Origin: a virus
Strand: one strand, 5' to 3'
Virus record (IMG/VR): IMGVR_UViG_3300047378_000147
Coordinates: 1 to 42,133 of that record
Length of the DNA: 42,133 bases
Below are positions 13,059 through 24,004 of the stretch, in pieces. The notes under the pieces are model-generated. The model searched no databases. It saw only the letters and a program-made list of their open reading frames with translations, and was not told the origin of the DNA. Each line of letters opens with the position of its first letter. The stretch's first letter is position 1. The translations under genes were made by a program, and so were the position numbers.

Positions 13059-16000
13059 TTAATCCATTAATTCAAGAAGTTTTTCAACTCTATCATTTTC
13101 ATACTTTAAAGCTTTTATCTCGTCTTTACTTAAACCTAAACTGTCTAGTTTTCTAACCTGATCAGCTTTACTTAATTTCTTGTATTTATAAGCATCAACT
13201 TCTTTTTTATTAACTATATCTTTTTTACCACTGTTTTTAGCTATAATAAGTTTTATCTTAGCATCTTCAGACTTAGCTTTCTTTATAGTATATTCTCCAA
13301 AACCTAATCCTTTTAACATTTTTATTTGCTGATCTGATGTAAGCTTTTTAATAGTATCATAATCTTTAGAGCCTTTAGCTTTCTTGTAGTTTTCTATTTT
13401 AGTATTAGCTTTTTTCTCAGTCTTTTCTTCAGGAGTAAGCGTAGCTGGTGTTTTAGGATCTTCTAATTGCCACTTAGGCCAACCACCCATCATAGCTATT
13501 CTCTGCCAAATTTCATTATCTTCATCTAAAGCTCCTTCAATATTTTTTATCTTATACATGACTCTATCAAGAGGAACATTAGTTGTAGCAGAGACTACTT
13601 TAGCAGCTGCTTCATATGCTGGATTGTCTAATGAAAAACCTTTTTCATATATTAATTCTCTACGTTTTTTAGAATCAAACTGCCAACCAGCTTGTTTTAA
13701 TTTAGATAACTTAGAGTATATAGGCGGTGAGAACCTAGTAACTTCCCATACAGAATCTACATACTCCGGCCTGTCTCTTCCTGATCTTTCGTAAATATCC
13801 ATTAAAAAGTTTTTAGCTACAGAAACAGCTGCTCCTCCAATACCTAAACCTCTTAGTAGAGAGTCTAGCATACCGTTAGCTACATTTAAATACTTCTTAT
13901 TTTTAGCTTCTTCTTTTTCATCATCATCATCATCACCAAAACCTAAAGCAAATACAGCTTGTTGTAAAGCATTGAATATCACATTTTGAACAAATCCATA
14001 ATAAACTATTCTACTAACATGAGATTTAGCATCTCCTCTACCGTTAATTAAGTCCTGTATAGCTCTTTTTTGTATTCTAGCATATTGCATAGGAGTGTTT
14101 GCAAAAGCTAGTATTAATCTACCAATATTGCTAGCTTGTTGTTGAGATATTCTACTAGGATCAGAAGACTGCTGTGACTCTTCTGCCACTTGCCTAAACT
14201 CTATAAGAGCTTGTTTCTTAGCGTCAGCCTCTGTCATACCTTTGCTGACTAAATCTTTTATTCTGTTACGATAAAACGTAGCGCCACCAGAAGCAATGGC
14301 AAAACTATCAGCATATTGAGTAGGTAAAAAACCTTTTTGCAATAAGTAATTAATAGCAGCTTTAGCTTTGTTCTTACTAGTCGCAGCAGCGTCAGCTATT
14401 TCACTTTCAGATATATTAAGCTTTAGACCATTACGTCTGTCTAACAAGTAATCAGAGTTCATTAGCTCTTTGAAATCAGACCAATATTGTTTTTGATTAG
14501 CAAAAGCTTTACCAGCTTGATAAGGATTATTAAAACTCCAGTTAACAAAGTTTATAGAAGATATTGTTTGTAAAACAGCTGATCTAGTATTAAAGAACAT
14601 TATAGTACCTATAGATCCGTTTACATAGTCTAGTATTCTATTTTCTATTTTACTACCACTAGTTAATCTGTTCTTGCCAGTTTTCATTCTAGTTAACATG
14701 TTTGTTAACGCATCTACATATTTAGTACCATAGATGGCTTCTAGCTTGTTTAAATTTTCTTTAGAATATATAGCATCTATACTCTCTTGCCAATCAGTCA
14801 GGTACTTAGATCTTTTTTCTGTATTAATTAAGTTTATTAAGTCAGTTGTTATAGTACCAACCAACCAACTAGCGTCAGGCATAGCATACCCATCACCTTT
14901 GGTTATACTTAATATCTGTTCAGCAAACTCTCTAAGTTTAGGATTGTTTTGCACTGTGTCACTAAGTTGTTTTAAATCTCTCTTAGATAACCCAGGTATT
15001 TCTACATCTGCTTTATTCCAAAGGTAAACTCTTACAGCTTGCTCATTAGTAAATCCATTAGAGTTTTTCTTTTTAAGATCTTTAGGAACATCTAATGATT
15101 TTTTCAACTGTTTAAAATCGTTCATTAAGTTTAATCTAGCTGTAGATAGATTTTCTTGAGCTTTAGTGTACTTATCTATTAAATTAGTTTTATACCAAGC
15201 CATTTGAGCATCTCCCTTGCTACCTTTGGCTAAAGTAGGATATACTAAACCTAAAAAGTCTTCAGCAGAATAAGGTATAAAGAATTTAAAATTACCTTTG
15301 CTTGCTCCTATAGTTTTAGCTTTAGCAGCTGAATATTCTTTAAAAGCATCTACGCCTGTAGTTTCATCTATTAAATCATTAAATTCATCACTAAGCTTTT
15401 TACTTTCCTTAATTCTAGCTTGTTGAACCTTAGACTTGACATCTATAACTGACATTACATCTCTAACAGCTTTTACGTTTTGGTATGCATCATCAGCAAA
15501 GTAAAAATCATTATAACCTTCAGCCGCTTTATTAACCATCCATTTTGCTTTAGCAGCACCAGTTGAATCACCTAGACCAGTTATATTGTCTAATGGTATA
15601 TTTAAACCTTGGCTATCTAAAAACTCTTTTATAGCTACTTGAGCAGCAGGATTTCTAGCAGTTAATACAAACACGTCTTCAGTTCCTCTTGCTGCTTGTA
15701 TTTTCTTAGCTATATCTAGCAATGGACCTGGTTTTCCTTTAGTTACTTTATTAAACTCTGAAAAATCAAACACATAACCTTCTTCTAGTAATTGAGCACC
15801 TTGTTTTGCAAACTGTTCAGCATTTAGTCTACCTTCTTTACCATCAGGAGCTGTAAATAAAACATCTGATTTAGTTATTGCTAGTGTATCGTCAAAGTCA
15901 AACACTCTAATTTTCTTAACAGGTTGATCTAATGAGTTAGCTAGCCTTAAAGCTTCATCAACTGTTGCGGCATAGTTAACTATATCGTCATTAGTTTCAG

Positions 16001-19000
16001 TTTTACTAAACTTAACAACTTCGTTAGATAATTCTTTTATGTTTGATTCTTTAGCAGGAACTTTAGCCTCTAGCATTTTAACAGCTTCTGTCTTCATTAA
16101 AGAAGAAACACTTGAAGCACTATCTAGTGTATAATCACTTTTAGGAATATTTCTTAAATTACTTGGTAATATTCTTAAGTTAACAGTAGTAGTAGGTACT
16201 CCATCTTTTCCAACGTTATTACTAGGAAAAATTCTCATCGTTAGATCAACATTGCCTGTCAATTCTGGTAAAGGTAATCCTAAAGGGTTTTTACCCATAA
16301 AAAATAATCCACTGTCTTTTAATTGTATATAATTAGTTGGTGGTGTTTTATTTTCGTAAATCTCTTTTATTGGTGTTATATCAAACTCAGCTTTTTGAGT
16401 CACCGCTTTTTGAAGCCCTTCTCCTTTTATACCATTTGGAAATTTTTCTTTTAAATACTTATATTTAGGTTTTAATTTAGCAATGCCTTTGGCATCTAAT
16501 CCTTGACCTAACTGTAAAAATATCTCCATAGGAAGTTTTCCTGTTCTTCTGTACAAATTCATATCAGCACCTAGCTCACCTGCTCTTTTTTCATAAGCTT
16601 TTAAAGCTTTTTCTGATGGTGCAAATAATTCTTTTCTTATTCTTTCTTTAAAGCTATAGTCTTTGCTTTTAACCTTATCGTTAAAATCTATTAAACCATT
16701 TCTAAATGTTAAACCAACATCTCCATATTGAGCTTTTGCAAGCTTAACTTCTACATCAAAATCATTACCAAATATCTTAGCAGCAAAATCTGGTATTCCA
16801 ATTTTATTACCGCCAGCTTGTTCTGAAACTACAAACCCTTTTATTTTTAAATCTTTTAATCTTTTTATAATTACATTTTCATAAGCAAATCCTTTGTTTG
16901 AGCCTATTTTTTTTAATTCAAAGTTTATGGCTTGATCAATTGTTATTCCAGGATTATTGTCTAATATTTGGTCAACTCTTCTTACAAACGTTTTTTCTTG
17001 ATTTTTATCTAAATCTAAGTCTAATCCATCTAGTTTTTTAGCAAATAATATATCAGGTCTTGTTTGAGTTTTTCTAGCTGATGTAGCTTTCACTTGATCA
17101 GTGTCACCCTGTTTAACTCTGCTTTCAGGTAAAAAGTCTTTAAACATTTTTTTACCAAACGCTTCAGCTAATTTACCTTTTCTATTACTAACGGTAGATG
17201 GTTTTTCTTTTGTAAAGAAATCTACAGCAGCATCTGCACCAGGATTTAATATATCATAAAGCATAACACCTTGAGCTTCGTTTTCTACAAAAGCTCTGCC
17301 TGAGTCTCTATACTTTCTTATATCAGCTTGAGTTGTTAAACGTCTATTAGGCTTAGTGAACATTCTAGGTTTACCTTGTTTCATTAAACCTTTATCTAGC
17401 TCAATAAGATATTTTAAATCTAAATCTCTTATATTGTTATAATTTTCTTTTACAAAAGTTTTATAATCTTGGCCTTTTAATACATTGTCCTTAACCCAGT
17501 TCTTAAGTTCAGCTCCTGCTAATTGATCTACTTTTGTTCTATATTTAGGATCACTAACAGGTGGTAATTTACTTACTATAGGTTCTGATATTTCTTTAAA
17601 TGATTTAACTTCTTCTTGAGTTAAACCTTCTTCATTACCTCTCTTTATATTTCTTCTAAATGTAGACTTAGGTTGTTCTTTAACTTCTCTATCTACCTCA
17701 GCTATAATATCTGTTGACGTATCTTCAATGTCAAAAGCTTGGCCTTCACTAGTTGGTTTGTCTATACTACGAGCATCAGAATCTACTCTAGTAGCATAAT
17801 CTTTTTTAACATCTAATAAAGCTTTCTGAGCAATACCACCTAAACCTCTTTGATCTGCTTTACCATACAAATAGCTAAATAAACTTCTTTTATTTCCATC
17901 TACTATAGGTTTAAAATTATTTAAAGCCCTAAGCTGTAGGTTTTCTTTTATTTTTCTATTAACCTCTTGTTTGACATTAGAGTCTAATCCTTGTAAGTTG
18001 TTATCTCTATTTATTAGTTGATTTATATAATTATCAAATTGAGAGTTATTTTCTATATTTTCAAAAGCATCTATAGCAGCTTCACTATTTTTAAAGTCTT
18101 CGTTTGTTTTAAGTTCTTCAGTAATGTTTTGATCAAAAGAGTTAGACATGGATTTAGTATCAACACTTATAGGCTTAGCTGCTGCCATTTTAGTGTCTCT
18201 AGATTTTATATCTTCAGTAGTAGTTTCAGATTGCTTATTTATAGGTATTACTTTTGCATCGTTTTCAGATGCTATTAAGTCTCCAGACTTTTTAATTATA
18301 TCAGAAAACTTAACTTTACCTTTAGCTAGCTTTCTTTGTGATCTAGTTAACTTACCTCTTCCAGTATTTCTAATATAATCATCAAGAACTTCCATAACAT
18401 TGTTCTCATTGATTTCTATTTCCATACCTAAACCTTGAAATAATCTTCTTACTCCAGCTTTAACTTCACCACCAATAGTTGTGCCTTTTTTAAACGCACC
18501 TTTTTTCTTAAGCTGAGTATAATAAGTCAACACTTCCTCAGCTACATCAGCATCTGTGTAGTTTTCATCTGACCTATACTTGTCTAATTGTCTTTCTATT
18601 TTTCTTGCTGTCTCAGGATCTATCTCAGCCATTTGCTTTTTCAAAGCTTCCGCTATACCGAATACTACATTTTTATTTTTAGGATCGCTTAAAGCTATAT
18701 CTAAAAAGTTATGTAAAGACTCATGTTCTAAAACACCTTTAGTAGCCGTTTTAGACATTAGTATTACGCCTTTGTCTTTTAAATAAACACCTTCTGGATC
18801 TAATAAATCTTCTTTATTTAAGTTGTATTTTTCTGCTATTTCATCAACATTTTCATCATTAAAAACCTCTACTTTAGCTTCATTAAGTAGGTTATCAGCA
18901 TCCTCTTTAGATATATCTTGATCTTTAGCTAGGTTTTTTATTTTTTGTAATGATACTATCTTTAACTGTTTTTCTGTAAAATCTAATTGCTCTTCCGCTG

Positions 19001-22000
19001 TTAGTTCTTTAGATATTTCATTGTTTGAATCTGTAGTTATTTCTTGAATTTGCTTGTTATTAGCTTCTATTTGATTTTTTATTCTAGCGTTAGTGTTTGG
19101 CCCTAATTTTTCTGCTTCTACTTCTAGCTTTTCATTAGCCTCTAATAATTGAGCAACTTCCATTTGAGCTTTACCATTTATGTTTGGGTCTATTTTATTA
19201 AACCTACTAAATGCTTTATTCATTTCAAAAGCATCTTCATCAAACTGTTCTTGAGTATATATCTCGCCATTAACCTCTTGTCCTATTTGCTCTTTTATTT
19301 GTGTTAAAGCTACTGATAGATCTTCTGGAGATCTTAAAGTATTAGCAAGTTCTTCCATGTTTTTTTCAAACTGCTTTCTTTCAGCAAAAGAATTATTAGC
19401 TTCGTAATCGCTTAATACTTTTTCACTATTTATCATAGCTTGAAAACTACCACCTGCATTACCTGATAAAAAAGAAACACCAGCCATATGTTTCATTTCT
19501 TTTTTAAACTCATCTGAAGTATAAGCAGGTAATTCAAAATTCAATTGGTTTCCTGTTCCTTTATTAAACATCTCAGTAATAAAATAATCTGCACCTGTTT
19601 GAACAGTCTCATCTAAAAGTTCATCTATACCAGATCCAGTTACTTTACCAAACTTAGATAAAGCTTTAGCGCTTAAATCTCCTATTTTCTTGTTAACAGC
19701 TATTTGAATATCTTTTGCAGTAACATTACCTGTCAAGTTCTTCATTACAGAGTTAGTTACTCTACCTACTACTTTTTCAGTTATTTTAATATTACCTTTC
19801 ATTATACCTGCAGTAACATAAGACAAAGCACCTTGCACAGTTGCTTTTGCTAAAGCATATCCTTGCCTAGAAGCTGGCGACCATATTTCATCAAATCTTT
19901 TCTTAGCTTCTGACCTGCTTAGTTCAGGGTGATCAGCTATAAATTCATTTTCTACTCTAACAGCATCAGCTTGTTCAGCGGCTAGAGTTCCAAAGAAATA
20001 ACCGCCAGCTAAACCTGTTAATGGAGCACCTATGACAGCACCGTACATTTGAGCAAAAGAATTTATAGTTCCACCAACAAGGCTTTGAGCAAATTCTTGA
20101 CTGAACTTTTCATCATTACCACTTAGTTGTAGTTGATCTTTTATCGCTTTAATATTATTATCTATACTTGCATTTTCAAAAGCAAATCTCTGTTTGTAAG
20201 ACTTATACTGCCTGTCGTTTATGCCAAAAGCTTTTTTAATGAAATCAGGAGATCCACTTGAGTATATCTCATGCCCAAGGTAGTTTATACCTCTAGCAAA
20301 TAATTGAAAAGCTTGAACTCTACCTACACTTGTCTCCGCAACTTGGCCTGCTACAGTATTATACAACTCTCTTATATAACTTCCTTGTGCTTCATATTTT
20401 TCAGACATTTTTTCTAAGCGACCACTAAGCATTAAATTTGAAGCTGTATATTCTCCTTCTAAAGCTGTTAAAAAATCATTATCAGTAAGTAAACCATCAA
20501 ACTCATCTTTTAACTTAGTAAAACCACCAACTCCAGCATTGTACTCCTCTGTTAAAGATTCTATATTTGGTATTTTATCATCATAAAATTCTTTGTATTT
20601 AGAGGATATACTTTTTTCTTTTTCTAAGTTTTCATTATAAGTCTTTATAGAGTCTCTTTGATCTGACATGAAACCTTTTTCCCACTTTCTATACTCTTTA
20701 GTTAATTGCTTTGCTATATCTGGGTTATTAGCTATATCTTTCTTTAATTGATCTACCTTTTTACTCTGAACATTAGAACCATTGTCTATTTCTTCTTTAA
20801 GAATTTTGTTATCTTTTTCTATTAATCTTATTTCTTCATTTGATCTTACAAATTCTTTTCTTAATGAAGTTTTTTGTTTTGTAATATCTTCTGAAATCTT
20901 AGAAGTATCTAGTATTATTTTTGTCCTTTGTTGGATATTAGACTTTTGCTCGTTTATGTTTTCTTTTATAAGATTAAGTGTTTTCTTTTTTTCTTTTCTT
21001 TCTTTACTGCTATCAGCTTTAGCTCCAGGTGCGGTGCTGTTTGATTTTTTGTATTCACTTATGTTTTTATCTATAAAGTTTGTAATACCTTCAACATCTT
21101 CTACATCATTTCCACCTACTCCAAAATTAGCCTTATAAGAAAGACCTTCTCTTTCCATTAATTTATTAAAGTCATCTGTTTCATAAATTACTTCTCCAAA
21201 AGAATTTCTTTTTGGCATCTGATCGGCAGATATACCATTAGCTTCTAACGTTTTTCTATAATCTATACTACCGTCATCTTTAAATACAGGGTTTTTGTAA
21301 ACATAAACATCACCATCATCTCTAATAGCACCAATGCCATTATTTATATACTTTTCGTTAATATTATTTCTTACAGTTTCAGAGTCTAAATTTTCAAACT
21401 CTCTTATATTCTTTTCTAGTTTCTTTTTTCTACCAAATATTCCTGTCTGACCATAATCTTTCTCTGTCTTGATCTCATAGCCGTTATCTGTATTGTTAAA
21501 ATAACCACCTTTACCAGTCCAGTCTGTAGGTTTTGGTTTCTCTTGTTCTACTTCTATAGAACTTAACATGTTGTTGTTACGGTATGCTTGAACTAATTTT
21601 GTTTTTTTAGAATTTTTAAATTCTTTAAGCTCTTCTACCCTTTCTGGAGTTGTCTCAGGGTCGTTTAATTCTTGATCAATTACATTTATCTCATTTATAA
21701 TTTCTGAAGGATTAGCAGGTATAAGTGAGCTTTCCGCGGTAACAACTAATTCTGGTAAAGCTTCATCTTTAGGATCTCTTATAGTAACTTGATCTGTAGT
21801 TACAACATCATCTTTTTTACCAAATAATTCTTCTTCTTGCTCAAAAGTTAGATATATTGGAGTTCCTTGAATTTCTTCAGATGTATCAAATCTAGGAAAT
21901 TTAATTTTATTACCTAAAAAGTTTTCAACTTTTGATCTTTTATCATTGTACTTAGTGTCTTTATCTTGCTTGTAGTAAGCTAAATAATAATTTCCTTTAA

Positions 22001-22574
22001 CAGTTTCAACTGTAGATTCTTTATCTTCACCTGGCCTGTTTATTCTTTTTTTAGTTTCTGGCTCTGTATAACTATAGTTTATTTTCTTTAATGAAACTAA
22101 ATTATTCGAGTCAGTATTCGTATCTTCTTCTAACCTAGTTAAAGGCTCAGATTGATTTTTTAATTTATCTGCATCTTCAGCTATGTTAGATAAATCTACA
22201 TTTTTTGTATTAAATGAGTCTTGTATTTTAGTTTTTTCTTCATCACTTAAACTAGATAAATCAATAGTTTCTAAAACATCGTATTTTCCTTCTGGTATAT
22301 TTTCAGAGTTTTTTGGTACTTTGACTTTTCCCTTAGACTTTTTCTCTACTTTAAGATCTTTTTTACCTAAATTTTTAGGGTCGTTTTCATCCTTTTGAGA
22401 TTCCAAAGAAGTATTTTCCGAGCTGGATTCCGTACCGCTTTGGTCTTGCGCCGTTACAGATGCAGTATTCTCCGCAACGACTTCCTGCTTTTCCACAACC
22501 TCAAAACCTGGAATAATTTCTTTTTCTTCTTGTTCTTCAACAATTTCAAAACCTGGTATAATTTCTTCAGCCAT
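13059..22574 (-). CDS. Giant internal virion (cargo) protein, 3171 aa, with zincin, nuclease and HAD motifs
   Basis: About 23 percent of the window. It lies after two smaller internal-protein genes in the position of T7 gp16, so it is likely packaged and possibly ejected into the host. Order: an acidic N-terminus with a tandem IIPGFE(I/V)VE repeat; a long coiled-coil region (about 540-720); a hydrophobic Gly/Ala segment (about 835-880); a zincin-like HESLH (His1284, Glu1285, His1288); a PD-(D/E)XK-like motif with Asp1929, Glu1942 and Lys1944; an HAD-phosphatase-like domain with DFDDTL (Asp2226, Asp2228), VLTAR and FADD. A C-terminal region follows with an AFANTPMQYAR segment and a membrane-like helix before a DDDDD run. 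I recall a similar C-terminal region in marine phage structural proteins. Each enzymatic call rests on short motifs. Confidence 0.85.
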   Translation of the reverse strand: MAEEIIPGFEIVEEQEEKEIIPGFEVVEKQEVVAENTASVTAQDQSGTESSSENTSLESQKDENDPKNLGKKDLKVEKKSKGKVKVPKNSENIPEGKYDVLETIDLSSLSDEEKTKIQDSFNTKNVDLSNIAEDADKLKNQSEPLTRLEEDTNTDSNNLVSLKKINYSYTEPETKKRINRPGEDKESTVETVKGNYYLAYYKQDKDTKYNDKRSKVENFLGNKIKFPRFDTSEEIQGTPIYLTFEQEEELFGKKDDVVTTDQVTIRDPKDEALPELVVTAESSLIPANPSEIINEINVIDQELNDPETTPERVEELKEFKNSKKTKLVQAYRNNNMLSSIEVEQEKPKPTDWTGKGGYFNNTDNGYEIKTEKDYGQTGIFGRKKKLEKNIREFENLDSETVRNNINEKYINNGIGAIRDDGDVYVYKNPVFKDDGSIDYRKTLEANGISADQMPKRNSFGEVIYETDDFNKLMEREGLSYKANFGVGGNDVEDVEGITNFIDKNISEYKKSNSTAPGAKADSSKERKEKKKTLNLIKENINEQKSNIQQRTKIILDTSKISEDITKQKTSLRKEFVRSNEEIRLIEKDNKILKEEIDNGSNVQSKKVDQLKKDIANNPDIAKQLTKEYRKWEKGFMSDQRDSIKTYNENLEKEKSISSKYKEFYDDKIPNIESLTEEYNAGVGGFTKLKDEFDGLLTDNDFLTALEGEYTASNLMLSGRLEKMSEKYEAQGSYIRELYNTVAGQVAETSVGRVQAFQLFARGINYLGHEIYSSGSPDFIKKAFGINDRQYKSYKQRFAFENASIDNNIKAIKDQLQLSGNDEKFSQEFAQSLVGGTINSFAQMYGAVIGAPLTGLAGGYFFGTLAAEQADAVRVENEFIADHPELSRSEAKKRFDEIWSPASRQGYALAKATVQGALSYVTAGIMKGNIKITEKVVGRVTNSVMKNLTGNVTAKDIQIAVNKKIGDLSAKALSKFGKVTGSGIDELLDETVQTGADYFITEMFNKGTGNQLNFELPAYTSDEFKKEMKHMAGVSFLSGNAGGSFQAMINSEKVLSDYEANNSFAERKQFEKNMEELANTLRSPEDLSVALTQIKEQIGQEVNGEIYTQEQFDEDAFEMNKAFSRFNKIDPNINGKAQMEVAQLLEANEKLEVEAEKLGPNTNARIKNQIEANNKQIQEITTDSNNEISKELTAEEQLDFTEKQLKIVSLQKIKNLAKDQDISKEDADNLLNEAKVEVFNDENVDEIAEKYNLNKEDLLDPEGVYLKDKGVILMSKTATKGVLEHESLHNFLDIALSDPKNKNVVFGIAEALKKQMAEIDPETARKIERQLDKYRSDENYTDADVAEEVLTYYTQLKKKGAFKKGTTIGGEVKAGVRRLFQGLGMEIEINENNVMEVLDDYIRNTGRGKLTRSQRKLAKGKVKFSDIIKKSGDLIASENDAKVIPINKQSETTTEDIKSRDTKMAAAKPISVDTKSMSNSFDQNITEELKTNEDFKNSEAAIDAFENIENNSQFDNYINQLINRDNNLQGLDSNVKQEVNRKIKENLQLRALNNFKPIVDGNKRSLFSYLYGKADQRGLGGIAQKALLDVKKDYATRVDSDARSIDKPTSEGQAFDIEDTSTDIIAEVDREVKEQPKSTFRRNIKRGNEEGLTQEEVKSFKEISEPIVSKLPPVSDPKYRTKVDQLAGAELKNWVKDNVLKGQDYKTFVKENYNNIRDLDLKYLIELDKGLMKQGKPRMFTKPNRRLTTQADIRKYRDSGRAFVENEAQGVMLYDILNPGADAAVDFFTKEKPSTVSNRKGKLAEAFGKKMFKDFLPESRVKQGDTDQVKATSARKTQTRPDILFAKKLDGLDLDLDKNQEKTFVRRVDQILDNNPGITIDQAINFELKKIGSNKGFAYENVIIKRLKDLKIKGFVVSEQAGGNKIGIPDFAAKIFGNDFDVEVKLAKAQYGDVGLTFRNGLIDFNDKVKSKDYSFKERIRKELFAPSEKALKAYEKRAGELGADMNLYRRTGKLPMEIFLQLGQGLDAKGIAKLKPKYKYLKEKFPNGIKGEGLQKAVTQKAEFDITPIKEIYENKTPPTNYIQLKDSGLFFMGKNPLGLPLPELTGNVDLTMRIFPSNNVGKDGVPTTTVNLRILPSNLRNIPKSDYTLDSASSVSSLMKTEAVKMLEAKVPAKESNIKELSNEVVKFSKTETNDDIVNYAATVDEALRLANSLDQPVKKIRVFDFDDTLAITKSDVLFTAPDGKEGRLNAEQFAKQGAQLLEEGYVFDFSEFNKVTKGKPGPLLDIAKKIQAARGTEDVFVLTARNPAAQVAIKEFLDSQGLNIPLDNITGLGDSTGAAKAKWMVNKAAEGYNDFYFADDAYQNVKAVRDVMSVIDVKSKVQQARIKESKKLSDEFNDLIDETTGVDAFKEYSAAKAKTIGASKGNFKFFIPYSAEDFLGLVYPTLAKGSKGDAQMAWYKTNLIDKYTKAQENLSTARLNLMNDFKQLKKSLDVPKDLKKKNSNGFTNEQAVRVYLWNKADVEIPGLSKRDLKQLSDTVQNNPKLREFAEQILSITKGDGYAMPDASWLVGTITTDLINLINTEKRSKYLTDWQESIDAIYSKENLNKLEAIYGTKYVDALTNMLTRMKTGKNRLTSGSKIENRILDYVNGSIGTIMFFNTRSAVLQTISSINFVNWSFNNPYQAGKAFANQKQYWSDFKELMNSDYLLDRRNGLKLNISESEIADAAATSKNKAKAAINYLLQKGFLPTQYADSFAIASGGATFYRNRIKDLVSKGMTEADAKKQALIEFRQVAEESQQSSDPSRISQQQASNIGRLILAFANTPMQYARIQKRAIQDLINGRGDAKSHVSRIVYYGFVQNVIFNALQQAVFALGFGDDDDDEKEEAKNKKYLNVANGMLDSLLRGLGIGGAAVSVAKNFLMDIYERSGRDRPEYVDSVWEVTRFSPPIYSKLSKLKQAGWQFDSKKRRELIYEKGFSLDNPAYEAAAKVVSATTNVPLDRVMYKIKNIEGALDEDNEIWQRIAMMGGWPKWQLEDPKTPATLTPEEKTEKKANTKIENYKKAKGSKDYDTIKKLTSDQQIKMLKGLGFGEYTIKKAKSEDAKIKLIIAKNSGKKDIVNKKEVDAYKYKKLSKADQVRKLDSLGLSKDEIKALKYENDRVEKLLELMD

Positions 22575-22577
22575 ACT

Positions 22578-23993
22578 TTATGTTTTTCTTATCTTTGTTA
22601 ACTTACCATTGATAGTTACTTCTACTTCGTCTCCACTTTTTGCTAATCTCATTTTCTCTTGATCATCTTCTGATAAACCGTATTTAACTTTTAAATCTTC
22701 AGGTAATTTTTCTTCTTCAACTTTTAAGTCTTTAACAGTGTCCGCGATTTGTTTATTGACATCTTCTGTAGGATCATCTAGTGTTATTTGCATTGAAGCA
22801 GCTCCAGCTCTCACTGATTGTTCAGCTAGAAAATCTAAAGAAGGCTTGTAGTATTCTTTATAAAAAGCTTCATAAAGATCTTTGTCTTTTTTAGTTGCAC
22901 TAGCCCTTGTTCCATTGTTTATTATTTCATCAGAACTTAATTCTGTTTCAATAAACCCATCACCATATGGTATTGCTACTTGTAGATCACCCGTAGGCCA
23001 TTGTGATTTAACTTGATAATTAGGATCTTCAAACATTTGATCTTCCCAAATACTTTCTGCAATATTAGCGTCTCCTTGCAACAAACCCTTAAAACTACCA
23101 CCTTCGGCTTTTTCATTAGGTTTTGACGGGTCATTTCCTATTAAGCTGTTTTTATAATCTACTTGTTGTTTTGGTGTCATACTATAAGTATCGTCTGGAC
23201 CTGTAGTTACAAACGTTGGATTATAAACACCCTCATCATTTTCGTTTTTAACAATATCGCCAAAGAAACCTGTACTTAATTCTTCTGTTGGTTTTGCATA
23301 CACTAAATAATCTTCGCCTCTGTCTTGAGCTTTATTGAATTCAGTTATATTAAGAGATGTATCACTTTTAGTGTCATAAAGTATTATATTATTACCTTCT
23401 CTTTTAAACTCTATATCTTCAGACTCACTTCCACCACCTGTTATTTTTCTTATTATTTGTAGTTGGTCAGCAGGTGCACCAGCATTACTTAATTTACCAC
23501 CACTATTAATATCTGCTGTAGAAGCTTCTTTAATTGCTTGGTTAAAAGCCAACATGTTAGAAACACCTTTTCCATACTCATCAATCATGTTTTCTATATT
23601 TGCCAAGTCCTGCATGCCTAAAGAAGGATCTTTCATATTTTTTATATTGTTTTTAATATTATAATAGTCATCTATTACACCATTCATAAAAACATCTGCT
23701 TTTTTATCAGTTCCTTCAAATCCAGTATCATAATCTGTACTACCTACTTTCTTATATAATTTAGTAGTTGCATTGGCATAGTCTTTGTTTAGTTTAGCCA
23801 AACCATCTGCCTTAGGTGCTATTGCTTGATTGGCCAAAGTACTTGCTACATTAGTTAAAGCAGATAAGTTTTGACTAGTTCTGGCTTGCCTAGTAGTTTC
23901 TCTTTGAGAACTTCTTTGTAGCGACTGATTTAATAGAGTTTGATTCAACTCTAAAGCACCGTCTTTCATTTGTTTTGGTTGTCTATAACTCAT
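22578..23993 (-). CDS. Internal virion protein B candidate (471 aa)
   Basis: Directly upstream of the giant internal protein (3-base gap) and downstream of the 188-aa protein, a position like T7 gp15. The sequence is polar, with an N-terminal Gln/Ser/Thr-rich helical region (LNQTLLNQSLQRSSQRETTRQ), a mixed middle with beta segments and an acidic-helical C-terminus. It has no catalytic motif, signal peptide or membrane segment. A core or ejection role is inferred from order only. Confidence 0.68.
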   Translation of the reverse strand: MSYRQPKQMKDGALELNQTLLNQSLQRSSQRETTRQARTSQNLSALTNVASTLANQAIAPKADGLAKLNKDYANATTKLYKKVGSTDYDTGFEGTDKKADVFMNGVIDDYYNIKNNIKNMKDPSLGMQDLANIENMIDEYGKGVSNMLAFNQAIKEASTADINSGGKLSNAGAPADQLQIIRKITGGGSESEDIEFKREGNNIILYDTKSDTSLNITEFNKAQDRGEDYLVYAKPTEELSTGFFGDIVKNENDEGVYNPTFVTTGPDDTYSMTPKQQVDYKNSLIGNDPSKPNEKAEGGSFKGLLQGDANIAESIWEDQMFEDPNYQVKSQWPTGDLQVAIPYGDGFIETELSSDEIINNGTRASATKKDKDLYEAFYKEYYKPSLDFLAEQSVRAGAASMQITLDDPTEDVNKQIADTVKDLKVEEEKLPEDLKVKYGLSEDDQEKMRLAKSGDEVEVTINGKLTKIRKT

Positions 23994-24004
23994 TGTATAT
24001 ATAT

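Noticed and set aside
15880-15905. DFDDTL in the giant protein as an RNA polymerase DxDxD catalytic loop, as in crAss-like phage polymerases
   Set aside because: The following VLTAR and FADD segments and spacing fit an HAD phosphatase-type domain; no second polymerase motif was seen.
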